The notes beneath the pieces were generated by a model. That model had not been told where the DNA came from. It ran no database searches and saw only the letters and a program-made list of their open reading frames with translations. DNA of 64,000 nucleotides from Sphingomonas citri. Its GTDB lineage: Bacteria; Pseudomonadota; Alphaproteobacteria; Sphingomonadales; Sphingomonadaceae. The stretch is taken from NCBI RefSeq assembly GCF_019429485.1, contig NZ_JAHXZN010000001.1, forward strand, positions 124,001-188,000, in the 5' to 3' direction. Shown piece after piece: positions 8,152 through 16,494 of this stretch; position 1 is the first letter of the stretch; each line of letters begins with the position of its first letter. Position numbers and translations under genes: made by a program.

Positions 8152-9333
8152 GTGAGCGGGCCAGCGCCGCGCCTCTCGGGCACCAATCTCGAGCGCGCCG
8201 CCGATCACAACCAGAGGGTGACGCTGCACGCGATCCGAGTCGGCGGCTCGCTGACGCGGGTCGAGCTGGCGCAGATCACCGGGCTGACCGGCCCCGCGAT
8301 CGCCAATATTACCCGGCGACTGCTTCAGGACGGGCTGATCCAGGAGGCAGGGCAGCGCCGCGGCGGTCGCGGCCAGCCGCCGACCAAGCTCGAGGTCAAG
8401 CGCGACGCCTGCTACTCCATCGGGGTCAACGTCGATCGTGACCATATCACGCTGGTGCTGGTCGATTTCGCCGGCGAGACGCTGGCGCGGCGATCGGAGG
8501 AGGTCGACTTCGCGCTGCCCGACGACGTGCGCGCTTTCTATCGCCGCTCGATCAAGCCGATGTTGCGCGGCGCCGGGGTCGATCCGGCCAAGCTGGTCGG
8601 GCTCGGCGTCGCGGTTCCCGACGATCTCGGATCGGTCGATCTGCCGGGCCGACCCCCCGCCTATGACGCATGGGAGCGAGTCGACATGGCGGCGCTGTTC
8701 GCCGAGCCGCTCGCGCTGCCGGTCTTCGTCGAGAATGACGCCGCCGCCGCGGCCACCGGCGAGATGCAGCTCGGGCGTGGGCAGCGGCTGAGCAACTTCT
8801 TCTATATCCTGATCTCCTCGGGGCTCGGCGGCGGAGTCGTGAGTGATGGCGTTTACGCGCGCGGCGCGCACGGGCGCAGCGGCGAGCTCGGCTTCATGCT
8901 CGCGCCCGGCGAGGGCGGCACGCGCGAGCAGGTGCAGAAGCTGGTGTCGCGCTCGGGGCTGCAGGAGCATCTCGCGCGTGACGGCGTCGCCATCGCCGCC
9001 GCGCTCGCCCCCGACGCGGGCGAGGGCGCGCGCGCCAGCGTCGACGCGTGGCTCGACCGCGCGGCGCGGCAGCTGTGCACCCCGCTCGACGCGATCAGCT
9101 GCCTGATCGACCCTGCCGCGGTGCTGATCGGCGGCCGGTTGCCGGCCGCCCTGGTCGAGTCGCTCGCCGAGCGGGTCAATGCGCTGCTCGGCGCGTTCAC
9201 GAATGCGCCCGCCGTGGCGCCGGTCGAACGCGCCGCTTTGTCCGAGGACGCGCCCGCGGTCGGCGCCGCCATCCTGCCGTTCAGCCACTTTCTCCTGCCG
9301 AAGCCGGGTGCGCTGTGGAAGGCGGTCGAATAA
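8152..9333 (+). CDS. ROK-family transcriptional repressor (NagC/Mlc type)
   Basis: This 393-residue protein has an N-terminal winged helix (TRVELAQITGLTGPAIANIT, residues ~38-60). A ROK sugar-binding domain follows, with ENDAAAAATGEM, ISSGLGGGVV and GRSGELGFM. Unlike the kinases, the zinc-type Cys/His cluster is missing; GRSGELGFMLAPGEGG stands in its place, and the phosphate-loop region is poorly conserved. This argues for a regulator without kinase activity. The start is GTG 8152. ROK repressors leave DNA when a sugar or sugar phosphate is bound. Lying between the kinase/GH92 unit and the receptor/GH92/GH125 unit, it is the likely regulator of the whole mannan locus. Family assignment is firm; the effector is inferred. 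Confidence 0.88.
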   Translation: MSGPAPRLSGTNLERAADHNQRVTLHAIRVGGSLTRVELAQITGLTGPAIANITRRLLQDGLIQEAGQRRGGRGQPPTKLEVKRDACYSIGVNVDRDHITLVLVDFAGETLARRSEEVDFALPDDVRAFYRRSIKPMLRGAGVDPAKLVGLGVAVPDDLGSVDLPGRPPAYDAWERVDMAALFAEPLALPVFVENDAAAAATGEMQLGRGQRLSNFFYILISSGLGGGVVSDGVYARGAHGRSGELGFMLAPGEGGTREQVQKLVSRSGLQEHLARDGVAIAAALAPDAGEGARASVDAWLDRAARQLCTPLDAISCLIDPAAVLIGGRLPAALVESLAERVNALLGAFTNAPAVAPVERAALSEDAPAVGAAILPFSHFLLPKPGALWKAVE

Positions 9334-9360
9334 GGCCGTGCCGGCTATAAAACACCTCTT

Positions 9361-9421
9361 CGCAAAGGTTTGCGCGAACGTTCTCAATCCTTCCATTTGA
9401 CAATTTGCTTTTGCTATTGTC
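9361..9421. promoter_or_regulatory. palindrome-rich promoter region of the TonB-dependent receptor operon
   Basis: CGCAAA-GG-TTTGCG (9361-9374) is a perfect 6-bp inverted repeat. GAACGTTC (9376-9383) is an 8-bp palindrome. GACAAT (9399-9404) and ATTGTC (9416-9421) are perfect arms 11 nt apart. TTGACA (9397-9402) looks like a -35 box, but no convincing -10 lies 16-18 bp on. The palindromes suggest repressor control of the receptor operon, probably by the ROK protein encoded just upstream. Confidence 0.4.
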
Positions 9422-9542
9422 TGATTGACCCGTGATCGCCGCTCGGCATGAGGGGTGCGGCGCGCCGCTGGCGCGCTCGCGGCGGTCCGGTGAGGGACGC
9501 GGCGGGGCAACGAATCCCACCGCGAAGAGGAGGGATGGACTT

Positions 9543-12500
9543 ATGCGAGGTTTTACTGCCCAAGCCCCGTCGCGCGCGCCGCTGCGCCGCCGGATGCCGC
9601 TGCTGCTGGCAGGGGTGAGTCTGGCCGCAGGCATCGTCGGCAGCGCGCAGGCGCAGCAGACCAGCCCCTCGACCGCGGCCGGCGCCCAGGCCGAGCAGGC
9701 CGACAAGGCGCCCGACCAGACGACCGTCCCGGCACCGTCGAGCAACACGGGCGAGGTCTCCGCGCCCGCCGCCAACAGCACGCTCGACAGCCCCGGCCAG
9801 CTCCAGGCCGACGCCGCCGACTCGGCCGCTGACTCGGATGCCGCGGGCGGCGACGACATCGTCGTCACCGGTTACCGCCGCTCGATCGAGCAGAGCCTCA
9901 GCCGCAAGCGCGAGGCGAACGCCTTCGTCGACGTGATCACCGCCGAGGACGTCGGCAAGTTCCCCGACAAGAACGTAGCCGACTCGCTCCAGCGCGTTCC
10001 CGGCGTGATCATCGACCGCGACGGCGGCGAGGGCAGCCGTGTCAGCATCCGCGGACTCAGCTCCGACCTGACGCTGACCGAGCTGAACGGCAACTTCATT
10101 GCCTCCGCGGACAGCGGCGATCCCTCGCGCTCGTTCAACTATCTGCTGCTGCCGTCGACGCTGATCGGCAGCGTCGAGGTGTTCAAGTCGCCGGAGGCGC
10201 GGCTCGACGAGGGCGGCGTCGGCGGCGTCATCATCAACCACACGCGCGTGCCGTTCGACCTGAACCCGTGGTCGGGCACGATCTCGGCCGAGGGCACGTA
10301 TGCCGACGTCACGGAGAAGGTGGAGCCCAACGTCTCGGGCCTGCTGTCGTGGCACAATGAGGAGAAGACGCTCGGCTTCCTCGTTGGTGCGACCTACCAG
10401 GTCCGTACGAACCGTTCGCTGAGCGCCAACGGCAGCAGCTGGCAGTGGTGGACCGACGACAAGGCGGCGCAACCCGCCACCGATATCAACGGCAACACCT
10501 TCGCCAACGACTCGGCAGTGTCCTACTGGAACAGCGGCGACAACGGCGGCACGCAGACGCGCGATGGCACGCGCTACAGCGGCTACTGGGCACCGCAGTC
10601 GGTCAGCGAAACCATCCTCGACCAGAAGCGCAAGCGGCTCGGCATCCAGGCAACCATGCAGGCCAAGCCGTTCGACAATCTGGAGATTACCGCCAATTAC
10701 TTCCGCTTCCAGCTCGACGGCAATTACACCAGCAGCACGATCAAGATCCCCGAGTGGGGCTACGGCAACTTCTTCACCGACGCGACCTTCGACAAGAGCG
10801 GTACGGTCCTGACGGGCGCCACCTTCCAGGTGCCGCCCGAAGGCACGCTGTGTCGCGCCCGGGCCAACCCGTGCACGATGGAGACGCCCGCACCGCAGGA
10901 CACGCTGGCGCGCGAGAAGAGTGTTTCCAACACCTATGACGTCCATGCCAAGTGGAACGTCGATCATCTGAGCGTCGACGTCGTCTTCGGCAAGACACGC
11001 GCGACCGGCGGCCCGTCGTTCCAGTTCTTTGCCCAAGCCAAGCCGCGCAACGGATCGGTCAACGGCAACATGTTGAGCGCTTGGAACTTCACCGATCAGT
11101 CGATCGCGATGAACTTCTCGCCAGACGTCATCCAGAACATGCTCAACGGCGTGGCGCAGATCGATCTTGGTTCGACCGGGTCCGGCTTCACCAACAGCTC
11201 GATCTCGCAGCGCTACGCCCAGGTGGATGTGACGCGGAGCTTCGACTCGCCGGTTCTCGCGTCCATCCAGGTCGGTGCCAAGTGGCGCGACGGTCGAGTC
11301 CACCGCGAGACGGGTCGATTCGAATGGTATTCGGACGCGGCCAACACGCTCCGCTTCCAGGACACGCCCGGCGGCGCGCTGGCGCTGCCCGAGGTCTTCT
11401 ACCCGAACTCGCTCGGCAACATCGCCGGCGGCTTCGAGACCAGCGCCTTCCCGGCGATCAACATCGGCAACTACATCGATTATCTGAACCGGACCTACAA
11501 TGGGCCGGTGCGCGTGCCCGAGCCGCAGAACGTCTATAACATCCAGGAGAAGATCTGGGCCGGCTACGCTCAGGCCAACTTCAAGATGAACAACGTCCGA
11601 GGCAATATCGGCCTCCGCGTAGTCAATACGAAGCAGGACGGGACGTCGACCGACGCGCTGTTCTACGAGAACGAGTATTGCCAGAATGGCCCGGGCGGCG
11701 CGTTCGACCCGAACAAGCCGGTCGGCGAGGACGGTAACTGCTTGGTGATCCCGGAGGCGCAGCGGCAGGTTCGCGTGTTCAGCCCGAACTCCGAGGCGAA
11801 GAGCTACACCGATTTCCTCCCGAGCTTCAACATCTCGTGGGAAGCGGCGTCGAACCTGTTGCTGCGCGCCGCCGCGTCGAAGGTGATCGCGCGGCCGGGC
11901 TATGGCGATCTCGCCGGCGCGCGTTCGCTCACCTTCAACTCGGATCCGTTCGTGTTCGACCGTGCCGAGTTCGGTGCGCTGCCTGGCTGGTTCGGCAGCG
12001 GTGGCAATTTCGCGCTCAAGCCGTTCAACGCATGGCAATATGATGCCGGTGTCGAGTGGTACTTCCACCCCGGCTCGGTCGTCGGCTTCACGCTGTTCCG
12101 CAAGGACGTGAAGGACTTCATCGTGCCGGTCGTGATCGATCTGGCGCAGGAGGTCGCGGGCGAGACGGTGACGGTGCAGCAATATGGCACCCAGGCCAAC
12201 GGGTCCAAGGCGGTGTCGCAGGGCGTCGAGGTCTATGCGCAGCACACGCTTGACTTCGGTCTCGGCGCGCAGGTCAACTTCACCTACAACGACACGTCGC
12301 AGGCCGACGTGGCGCTGAACGGGACCAAGCTGGGCACCTCCCCGCTGGTCGGCAGCGCCAAGACGCAGGTGAACGCCTCGCTCTTCTACGAGCACGGGCC
12401 GGTGCTGGCGCGCGTGTCGTACAACCGCCGCGGCGAGGTGGTGCGTGGGCTGTCGTCGGGTCTCAACATCTACGACGATCCGTACGAGCAGTTCGACCTC

Positions 12501-12665
12501 AACGGCGCGATCGACGTGATGAAGAACGTCCAGATCACCGCCTCGGTGATCAACCTCACCAAGTCCGAGCAGCGCCAGCATCTCGGCAACGACACCAAGG
12601 ATCGCTTCATCTCGAACGTCTACGCCGGCCGCCGCTTCTACCTCGGCGCCGCCTTCAAGTTCTGA
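9543..12665 (+). CDS. TonB-dependent outer-membrane receptor for glycans
   Basis: This 1040-residue receptor has a signal peptide (RRRMPLLLAGVSLAAGIVG, cleavage after AQA at residue 37) and a low-complexity Ala/Gln linker (39-103). A TonB-box-like DDIVVTGYRRS follows at 104-114, then the plug (VITAEDVGKFPDKNVADSLQ, VSIRGLSS) and a beta-barrel ending in aromatic FYLGAAFKF. No N-terminal STN signalling domain is present. ATG 9543 follows a GAGGAGGGA ribosome site; the longer frame from 9432 lacks one. Receptors of this class in sphingomonads and Caulobacter import oligosaccharides without a SusD partner. It is first in an operon with GH92, GH125 and GH92, so alpha-manno-oligosaccharides are the likely cargo (inference). 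Confidence 0.93.
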   Translation: MRGFTAQAPSRAPLRRRMPLLLAGVSLAAGIVGSAQAQQTSPSTAAGAQAEQADKAPDQTTVPAPSSNTGEVSAPAANSTLDSPGQLQADAADSAADSDAAGGDDIVVTGYRRSIEQSLSRKREANAFVDVITAEDVGKFPDKNVADSLQRVPGVIIDRDGGEGSRVSIRGLSSDLTLTELNGNFIASADSGDPSRSFNYLLLPSTLIGSVEVFKSPEARLDEGGVGGVIINHTRVPFDLNPWSGTISAEGTYADVTEKVEPNVSGLLSWHNEEKTLGFLVGATYQVRTNRSLSANGSSWQWWTDDKAAQPATDINGNTFANDSAVSYWNSGDNGGTQTRDGTRYSGYWAPQSVSETILDQKRKRLGIQATMQAKPFDNLEITANYFRFQLDGNYTSSTIKIPEWGYGNFFTDATFDKSGTVLTGATFQVPPEGTLCRARANPCTMETPAPQDTLAREKSVSNTYDVHAKWNVDHLSVDVVFGKTRATGGPSFQFFAQAKPRNGSVNGNMLSAWNFTDQSIAMNFSPDVIQNMLNGVAQIDLGSTGSGFTNSSISQRYAQVDVTRSFDSPVLASIQVGAKWRDGRVHRETGRFEWYSDAANTLRFQDTPGGALALPEVFYPNSLGNIAGGFETSAFPAINIGNYIDYLNRTYNGPVRVPEPQNVYNIQEKIWAGYAQANFKMNNVRGNIGLRVVNTKQDGTSTDALFYENEYCQNGPGGAFDPNKPVGEDGNCLVIPEAQRQVRVFSPNSEAKSYTDFLPSFNISWEAASNLLLRAAASKVIARPGYGDLAGARSLTFNSDPFVFDRAEFGALPGWFGSGGNFALKPFNAWQYDAGVEWYFHPGSVVGFTLFRKDVKDFIVPVVIDLAQEVAGETVTVQQYGTQANGSKAVSQGVEVYAQHTLDFGLGAQVNFTYNDTSQADVALNGTKLGTSPLVGSAKTQVNASLFYEHGPVLARVSYNRRGEVVRGLSSGLNIYDDPYEQFDLNGAIDVMKNVQITASVINLTKSEQRQHLGNDTKDRFISNVYAGRRFYLGAAFKF

Positions 12666-12693
12666 TTATCGTAAAGTCTCAGGGAGAGTGAAC

Positions 12694-15033
12694 ATGGCAA
12701 GCGCGCGGCGCCGGGGCATCATCGCGGCGCTGTGCGCCTCCGCCATGATGCTCTCCCCCGCGGCGACGGTGGCGCAGGACGCGCCACCGGCGTCGGTCGA
12801 CCTCGTCAACCCGCTGATGGGGACGGACAGCAGCTACGAGCTGTCCTACGGCAACACCTATCCCGCGATCGCGGTGCCGTTCGGGATGAACGCCTGGACG
12901 CCGGTCACCGGCAAGATGGGGAACGGCTGGGGCTACACGTACAGCTCCCACAAGATCAACGGGTTCAAGCAGACGCACCAGCCGAGCCCGTGGATGAACG
13001 ACTATGCCGCCTTCGCGCTGCTGCCGATGACGGGCGCGGTGAAGGCGAAGGAGGAGGAGCGCGCCTCCTGGTTCAGCCACAAGGCGGAGGAGAGCCGCGC
13101 CTGGGGCTACAAGGTCTATCTCGCCGACTATGACGTCACCACCGAGATCGTGCCGACCGAGCGCGCCGCGCACTTCCGCTTCACCTTCCCCGAGACCAAG
13201 GACGCGCATGTCCTGCTCGACGGCTATGCCGGCGGCTCGATGGTGTCGGTCGACCCGGCGCGGCGCCGCATCACCGGCTATGTCAGCAACAACCACGGTG
13301 GCGTGCCGGCCAACTTCCGCAACTGGTTCGTGGTCGAGTTCGACAAACCCTTCACCGTCAGCCAGACCTTCGACGGCAGCGGCACGCTGACCGCGGGGCG
13401 CCGCGCCGAGGGCGACCACGTCGGCGCGGTGATCAGCTTCGCGACGAAGAAGGGCGAGCAGGTCGGCGCGCGCGTCGCCTCCTCGTTCATCAGCGCCGAG
13501 CAGGCGCAGCGCAACCTCGACGGCGAGATCGGCCGCGACACGTTCGACCAGACCAGGGCCAAGGCACGCGCCGCCTGGTCGGCCGAGCTCGACCGCATCA
13601 AGGTCGACGATCCCGACCTCGACAACCGCCGTACCTTCTACTCGGCGCTGTGGCGCATGCTGCAATTCCCGCGCGAGTTCCACGAGCGCGGCGCGGACGG
13701 CAAGCTGATCCACTACAGCCCGTACGACGGGAAGGTCCACGACGGCCCGCTCTACACCGACAACGGCTTCTGGGACACGTGGCGCGCGGTCTTCCCGTTC
13801 TTCGCGCTGATGTATCCCGAGCGCGACGGCGAGATCATGCAGGGGCTGGTCAACACCTACAAGGAATCGGGCTGGCTGCCGGAATGGGCCAGCCCGGGGC
13901 ACCGCAGCGTGATGATCGGGTCGAACTCGGCCAATCTGATCGCCGACGCCTATCTCAACGGCGTACGCGGCTTCGACGCGAACACGCTGTACGAGGCGAT
14001 GGTCAAGAACGCGACCACCTCCGAGGGGCGCCCGCGCGACAAGAGCGGCAAGGTGCTCAGCGCGGTCGGGCGCGAGGGCGTCGAGCTGTACAACCAGCTC
14101 GGCTACGTCCCCTATGACGTCGGCATCAACGAGAATGCCGCGCGCACGCTCGAATATGCCACCGCCGACTTCTCGCTGTCGCGCATGGCCGCCGCACTGG
14201 GCAAGACCGACGACGCGAAGAAATATGCCGAGCACGCGCAGAACTATCGCAAGCTGTTCGACCCGCAGAGCGGCTGGATGCGCGGCCGCAACAAGGACGG
14301 CAGCTGGTCGACGCCGTTCAGCCCGTACAAATGGGGCGATGCCTTCACCGAGGGCAATTCGATCCATTACAGCTGGTCGGTGATGCAGGACGTGCAGGGC
14401 CTGATCGACCTGATGGGCGGTGATCAGAAGTTCGTGGCACGGCTCGACTCCGTGTTCTCGACCCCGCCGATCTTCGACGACAGCTATTACGGGCAGGTCA
14501 TCCACGAGATCCGCGAGATGCAGATCGTCGACATGGGCCAGTACGCGCATGGCAACCAGCCGATCCAGCATATGATCTATCTGTACGACTGGGCCGGCGC
14601 GCCGTGGAAGGCGCAGTATCACGCGCGCGAGGTGATGCGGAAACTCTACTCCGCCGCGCCCGACGGCTATCCCGGCGACGAGGACAATGGCCAGACCTCG
14701 GCCTGGTACGTCTTCTCGGCGCTCGGTTTCTATCCGGTCACGCCGACGGTCGGGCAATATGCCATCGGCAGCCCGCTGTTCCGCCGCACCAGCGTCACCA
14801 TGCCGGGCGGCAAGGTGCTGACGATCGAGGCCGAGAACAACAGCCGCGACAATGTCTACATCCAGTCGGCGACGCTCAACGGCGCGCCCTACAGCAAGCC
14901 GTGGCTGTCGCGCGAGGCGCTTCAGGCCGGCGGCACGTTGCGCTTCGTGATGGGGCCGACGCCGAACAAGCAATGGGGCACCGCCAAGGCGGACCGGCCC
15001 TTCTCGATGAGCGCGCCCGGGGCGGTGAAGTGA
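12694..15033 (+). CDS. GH92 exo-alpha-mannosidase (copy b), predicted alpha-1,2-specific
   Basis: This 779-residue exported enzyme has a signal peptide MASARRRGIIAALCASAMML and mature start near AQDAPP. Motifs are VNPLMGTDSSYELSYGNTYP, DNGFWDTWRA, FTEGN with Glu553 as the predicted acid, HEIREM (His604-Glu605), HGNQPIQHMIYLY and DEDNGQTSAW. The His-Glu pair lies 51 residues after Glu553. In the characterised alpha-1,2-mannosidase BT3990 the acid Glu533 and the pair His584-Glu585 show the same spacing, and that pair is linked to alpha-1,2 specificity. ATG 12694 has AGGGAG 7 nt upstream; GTG 12688 overlaps that site. It follows the receptor by 28 nt and overlaps the GH125 gene by 4 nt. Confidence 0.93.
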   Translation: MASARRRGIIAALCASAMMLSPAATVAQDAPPASVDLVNPLMGTDSSYELSYGNTYPAIAVPFGMNAWTPVTGKMGNGWGYTYSSHKINGFKQTHQPSPWMNDYAAFALLPMTGAVKAKEEERASWFSHKAEESRAWGYKVYLADYDVTTEIVPTERAAHFRFTFPETKDAHVLLDGYAGGSMVSVDPARRRITGYVSNNHGGVPANFRNWFVVEFDKPFTVSQTFDGSGTLTAGRRAEGDHVGAVISFATKKGEQVGARVASSFISAEQAQRNLDGEIGRDTFDQTRAKARAAWSAELDRIKVDDPDLDNRRTFYSALWRMLQFPREFHERGADGKLIHYSPYDGKVHDGPLYTDNGFWDTWRAVFPFFALMYPERDGEIMQGLVNTYKESGWLPEWASPGHRSVMIGSNSANLIADAYLNGVRGFDANTLYEAMVKNATTSEGRPRDKSGKVLSAVGREGVELYNQLGYVPYDVGINENAARTLEYATADFSLSRMAAALGKTDDAKKYAEHAQNYRKLFDPQSGWMRGRNKDGSWSTPFSPYKWGDAFTEGNSIHYSWSVMQDVQGLIDLMGGDQKFVARLDSVFSTPPIFDDSYYGQVIHEIREMQIVDMGQYAHGNQPIQHMIYLYDWAGAPWKAQYHAREVMRKLYSAAPDGYPGDEDNGQTSAWYVFSALGFYPVTPTVGQYAIGSPLFRRTSVTMPGGKVLTIEAENNSRDNVYIQSATLNGAPYSKPWLSREALQAGGTLRFVMGPTPNKQWGTAKADRPFSMSAPGAVK

Positions 15034-16460
15034 TCGCGCGGCGTGAGCTGATGGCGGGCGCGGGGGCGGCGGCGGTCGCGGCCGCGCTGCCGCGCGCCGC
15101 GGCGGCGCAGGCGTTCGCGAGCAAGCGCCCGCCCAAGGCGCAGCGCAGGTTCACCAGCGCCGCGGTCGAGGCCGAGATCGCGCGCGTGAAGCGTCGCATC
15201 GCCGACCTCGAGCTCGCCTGGCTGTTCGAGAATTGCTACCCGAGCACGCTCGACACCACGGTCACCAAGGTCGGCACGGTCGACGGCAAGCCCGACGCCT
15301 TCGTCATCACCGGCGACATCGAGGCGCTGTGGCTGCGCGACAGCTCGGCGCAGCTGCAGACCTACGTGCATCTCACGCCGAAGGACGCGCCGCTGCGCCG
15401 GCTCTTCCACGGCCTGATCCAGCGCCAGGCGCGCTGCATCCTGATCGACCCCTATGCCAACGCCTTCATGGAGGACCCGACCGCGCGCTCGAACCTGGGC
15501 GCGCGCGACGACAAGACCGAGATGAAGCCGGGCGTCGCCGAGCGGAAGTGGGAGATCGACTCGCTCTGCTACCCGATGCGGCTGGCACACGGTTATTGGA
15601 CTGCGACGCGCGACAAGGCGCCATTCGACGCCACCTGGCAGCGTGCGATGGCGCTGGCGGTGGCGACGCTGCGCCAGCAGCAGCGCAAGACCGACGACGG
15701 GCCGTACCGTTTCCAGCGGCTCAACCTGTCGCCGACCGAGACGCTGATGTTCGAGGGGCGCGGCGCGCCGACCCGCAAGGTCGGGCTCATCCACTCGATG
15801 TTCCGCCCCTCGGATGACGCCTGCCTGTACCCCTTCCTGATCCCGTCCAACCTGTTCGCGGTGAGCGCGCTGCGCATGCTCGCCACCGTCCAGCGCGAGG
15901 CCGCGGGCGACGCCACCAGCGCCGCCGACGCCGAGGCGCTGGCGAGCGAGGTCGAGGCCGCGCTGGCGGCACACGGCAAGATGCCGGACGGGCAGGGCGG
16001 CGAGGTCTGGGCCTATGAGGTCGACGGCTACGGCAACGCGATCTTCATGGACGACGCCAACGTGCCGAGCCTCTCGGCGCTGCCGCTGCTCGGCGCGGCG
16101 AAGCGCGACGACCCGCTCTACCGTCGCACCCAGGCGTTGGCGTGGAGCGAGCGCAACCCGTATTTCTTCAAGGGCAGCGCGGCCGAGGGGATCGGCGGCC
16201 CGCATGTCGGGATGGACATGATCTGGCCGATGTCGATCGTCAGCCGCGCGCTCGACAGCGACGACGACGCGCAGATCCTGCAATGCCTGCGCTGGCTCAA
16301 GGCGACCCATGCCGGCACCGGCTTCATGCACGAGAGCTTCCACAAGGACGATCCGGCCAAGTTCACGCGCCCCTGGTTCGCCTGGGCCAACGGGCTGTTC
16401 GGCGACCTCATCCTCGATCTGGAGCGGCGTCGTCCCGCGCTGCTCGCCACCCGCCTTTGA
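15030..16460 (+). CDS. GH125 exo-alpha-mannosidase (metal-independent)
   Basis: This 476-residue protein carries a twin-arginine-like leader (IARRELMAGAGAAAVAAALP). GH125 (formerly DUF1237) motifs are FVITGDIEALWLRDSSAQ, KWEIDSLCYP, FRPSDDACLYPFLIPSNLF, GPHVGMDMIWPMS and TGFMHESFHKDDP. Characterised GH125 enzymes are inverting exo-alpha-1,6-mannosidases that need no metal. GTG 15030 overlaps the stop of GH92 copy b (GTGA), so translation is coupled. With GH92 copies removing alpha-1,2 and alpha-1,3 branches, this enzyme would trim the alpha-1,6 backbone of yeast-like mannan or related glycans. No endo-mannanase (GH76 or GH99) is seen in the window. Family assignment is very secure. Confidence 0.94.
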   Translation: MIARRELMAGAGAAAVAAALPRAAAAQAFASKRPPKAQRRFTSAAVEAEIARVKRRIADLELAWLFENCYPSTLDTTVTKVGTVDGKPDAFVITGDIEALWLRDSSAQLQTYVHLTPKDAPLRRLFHGLIQRQARCILIDPYANAFMEDPTARSNLGARDDKTEMKPGVAERKWEIDSLCYPMRLAHGYWTATRDKAPFDATWQRAMALAVATLRQQQRKTDDGPYRFQRLNLSPTETLMFEGRGAPTRKVGLIHSMFRPSDDACLYPFLIPSNLFAVSALRMLATVQREAAGDATSAADAEALASEVEAALAAHGKMPDGQGGEVWAYEVDGYGNAIFMDDANVPSLSALPLLGAAKRDDPLYRRTQALAWSERNPYFFKGSAAEGIGGPHVGMDMIWPMSIVSRALDSDDDAQILQCLRWLKATHAGTGFMHESFHKDDPAKFTRPWFAWANGLFGDLILDLERRRPALLATRL

Positions 16461-16494
16461 CTGCCCCGCCCTGACCGACCCTGAAGGACCCGAG

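Noticed and set aside
9414-12581. Very long open frame (1055 codons) antisense to the TonB-dependent receptor; similar antisense frames at 12679-14973, 16408-18990 and 38913-41540.
   Set aside because: Long antisense frames are expected in GC-rich DNA with strong third-position bias. Their translations are Arg/Ala/Val-rich and show no family motifs, while the sense frames are clear genes.
12688-12693. GTG 12688 as start of GH92 copy b (and GTG 21588 for copy d).
   Set aside because: Both GTG codons overlap the purine-rich ribosome site that correctly serves the ATG 6 nt downstream.
14554-14571. HGNQP in GH92 copy b and QGNQP in copy d, against HGNEP in copies a and c, considered as a Glu-to-Gln change of the catalytic acid (which would predict mannose-1-phosphate diester cleavage).
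   Set aside because: Spacing to the HEIREM pair shows that the residue equivalent to BT3990 Glu533 is the Glu of the upstream TEGN/TEAN/KEAS segment, and all four copies keep it.
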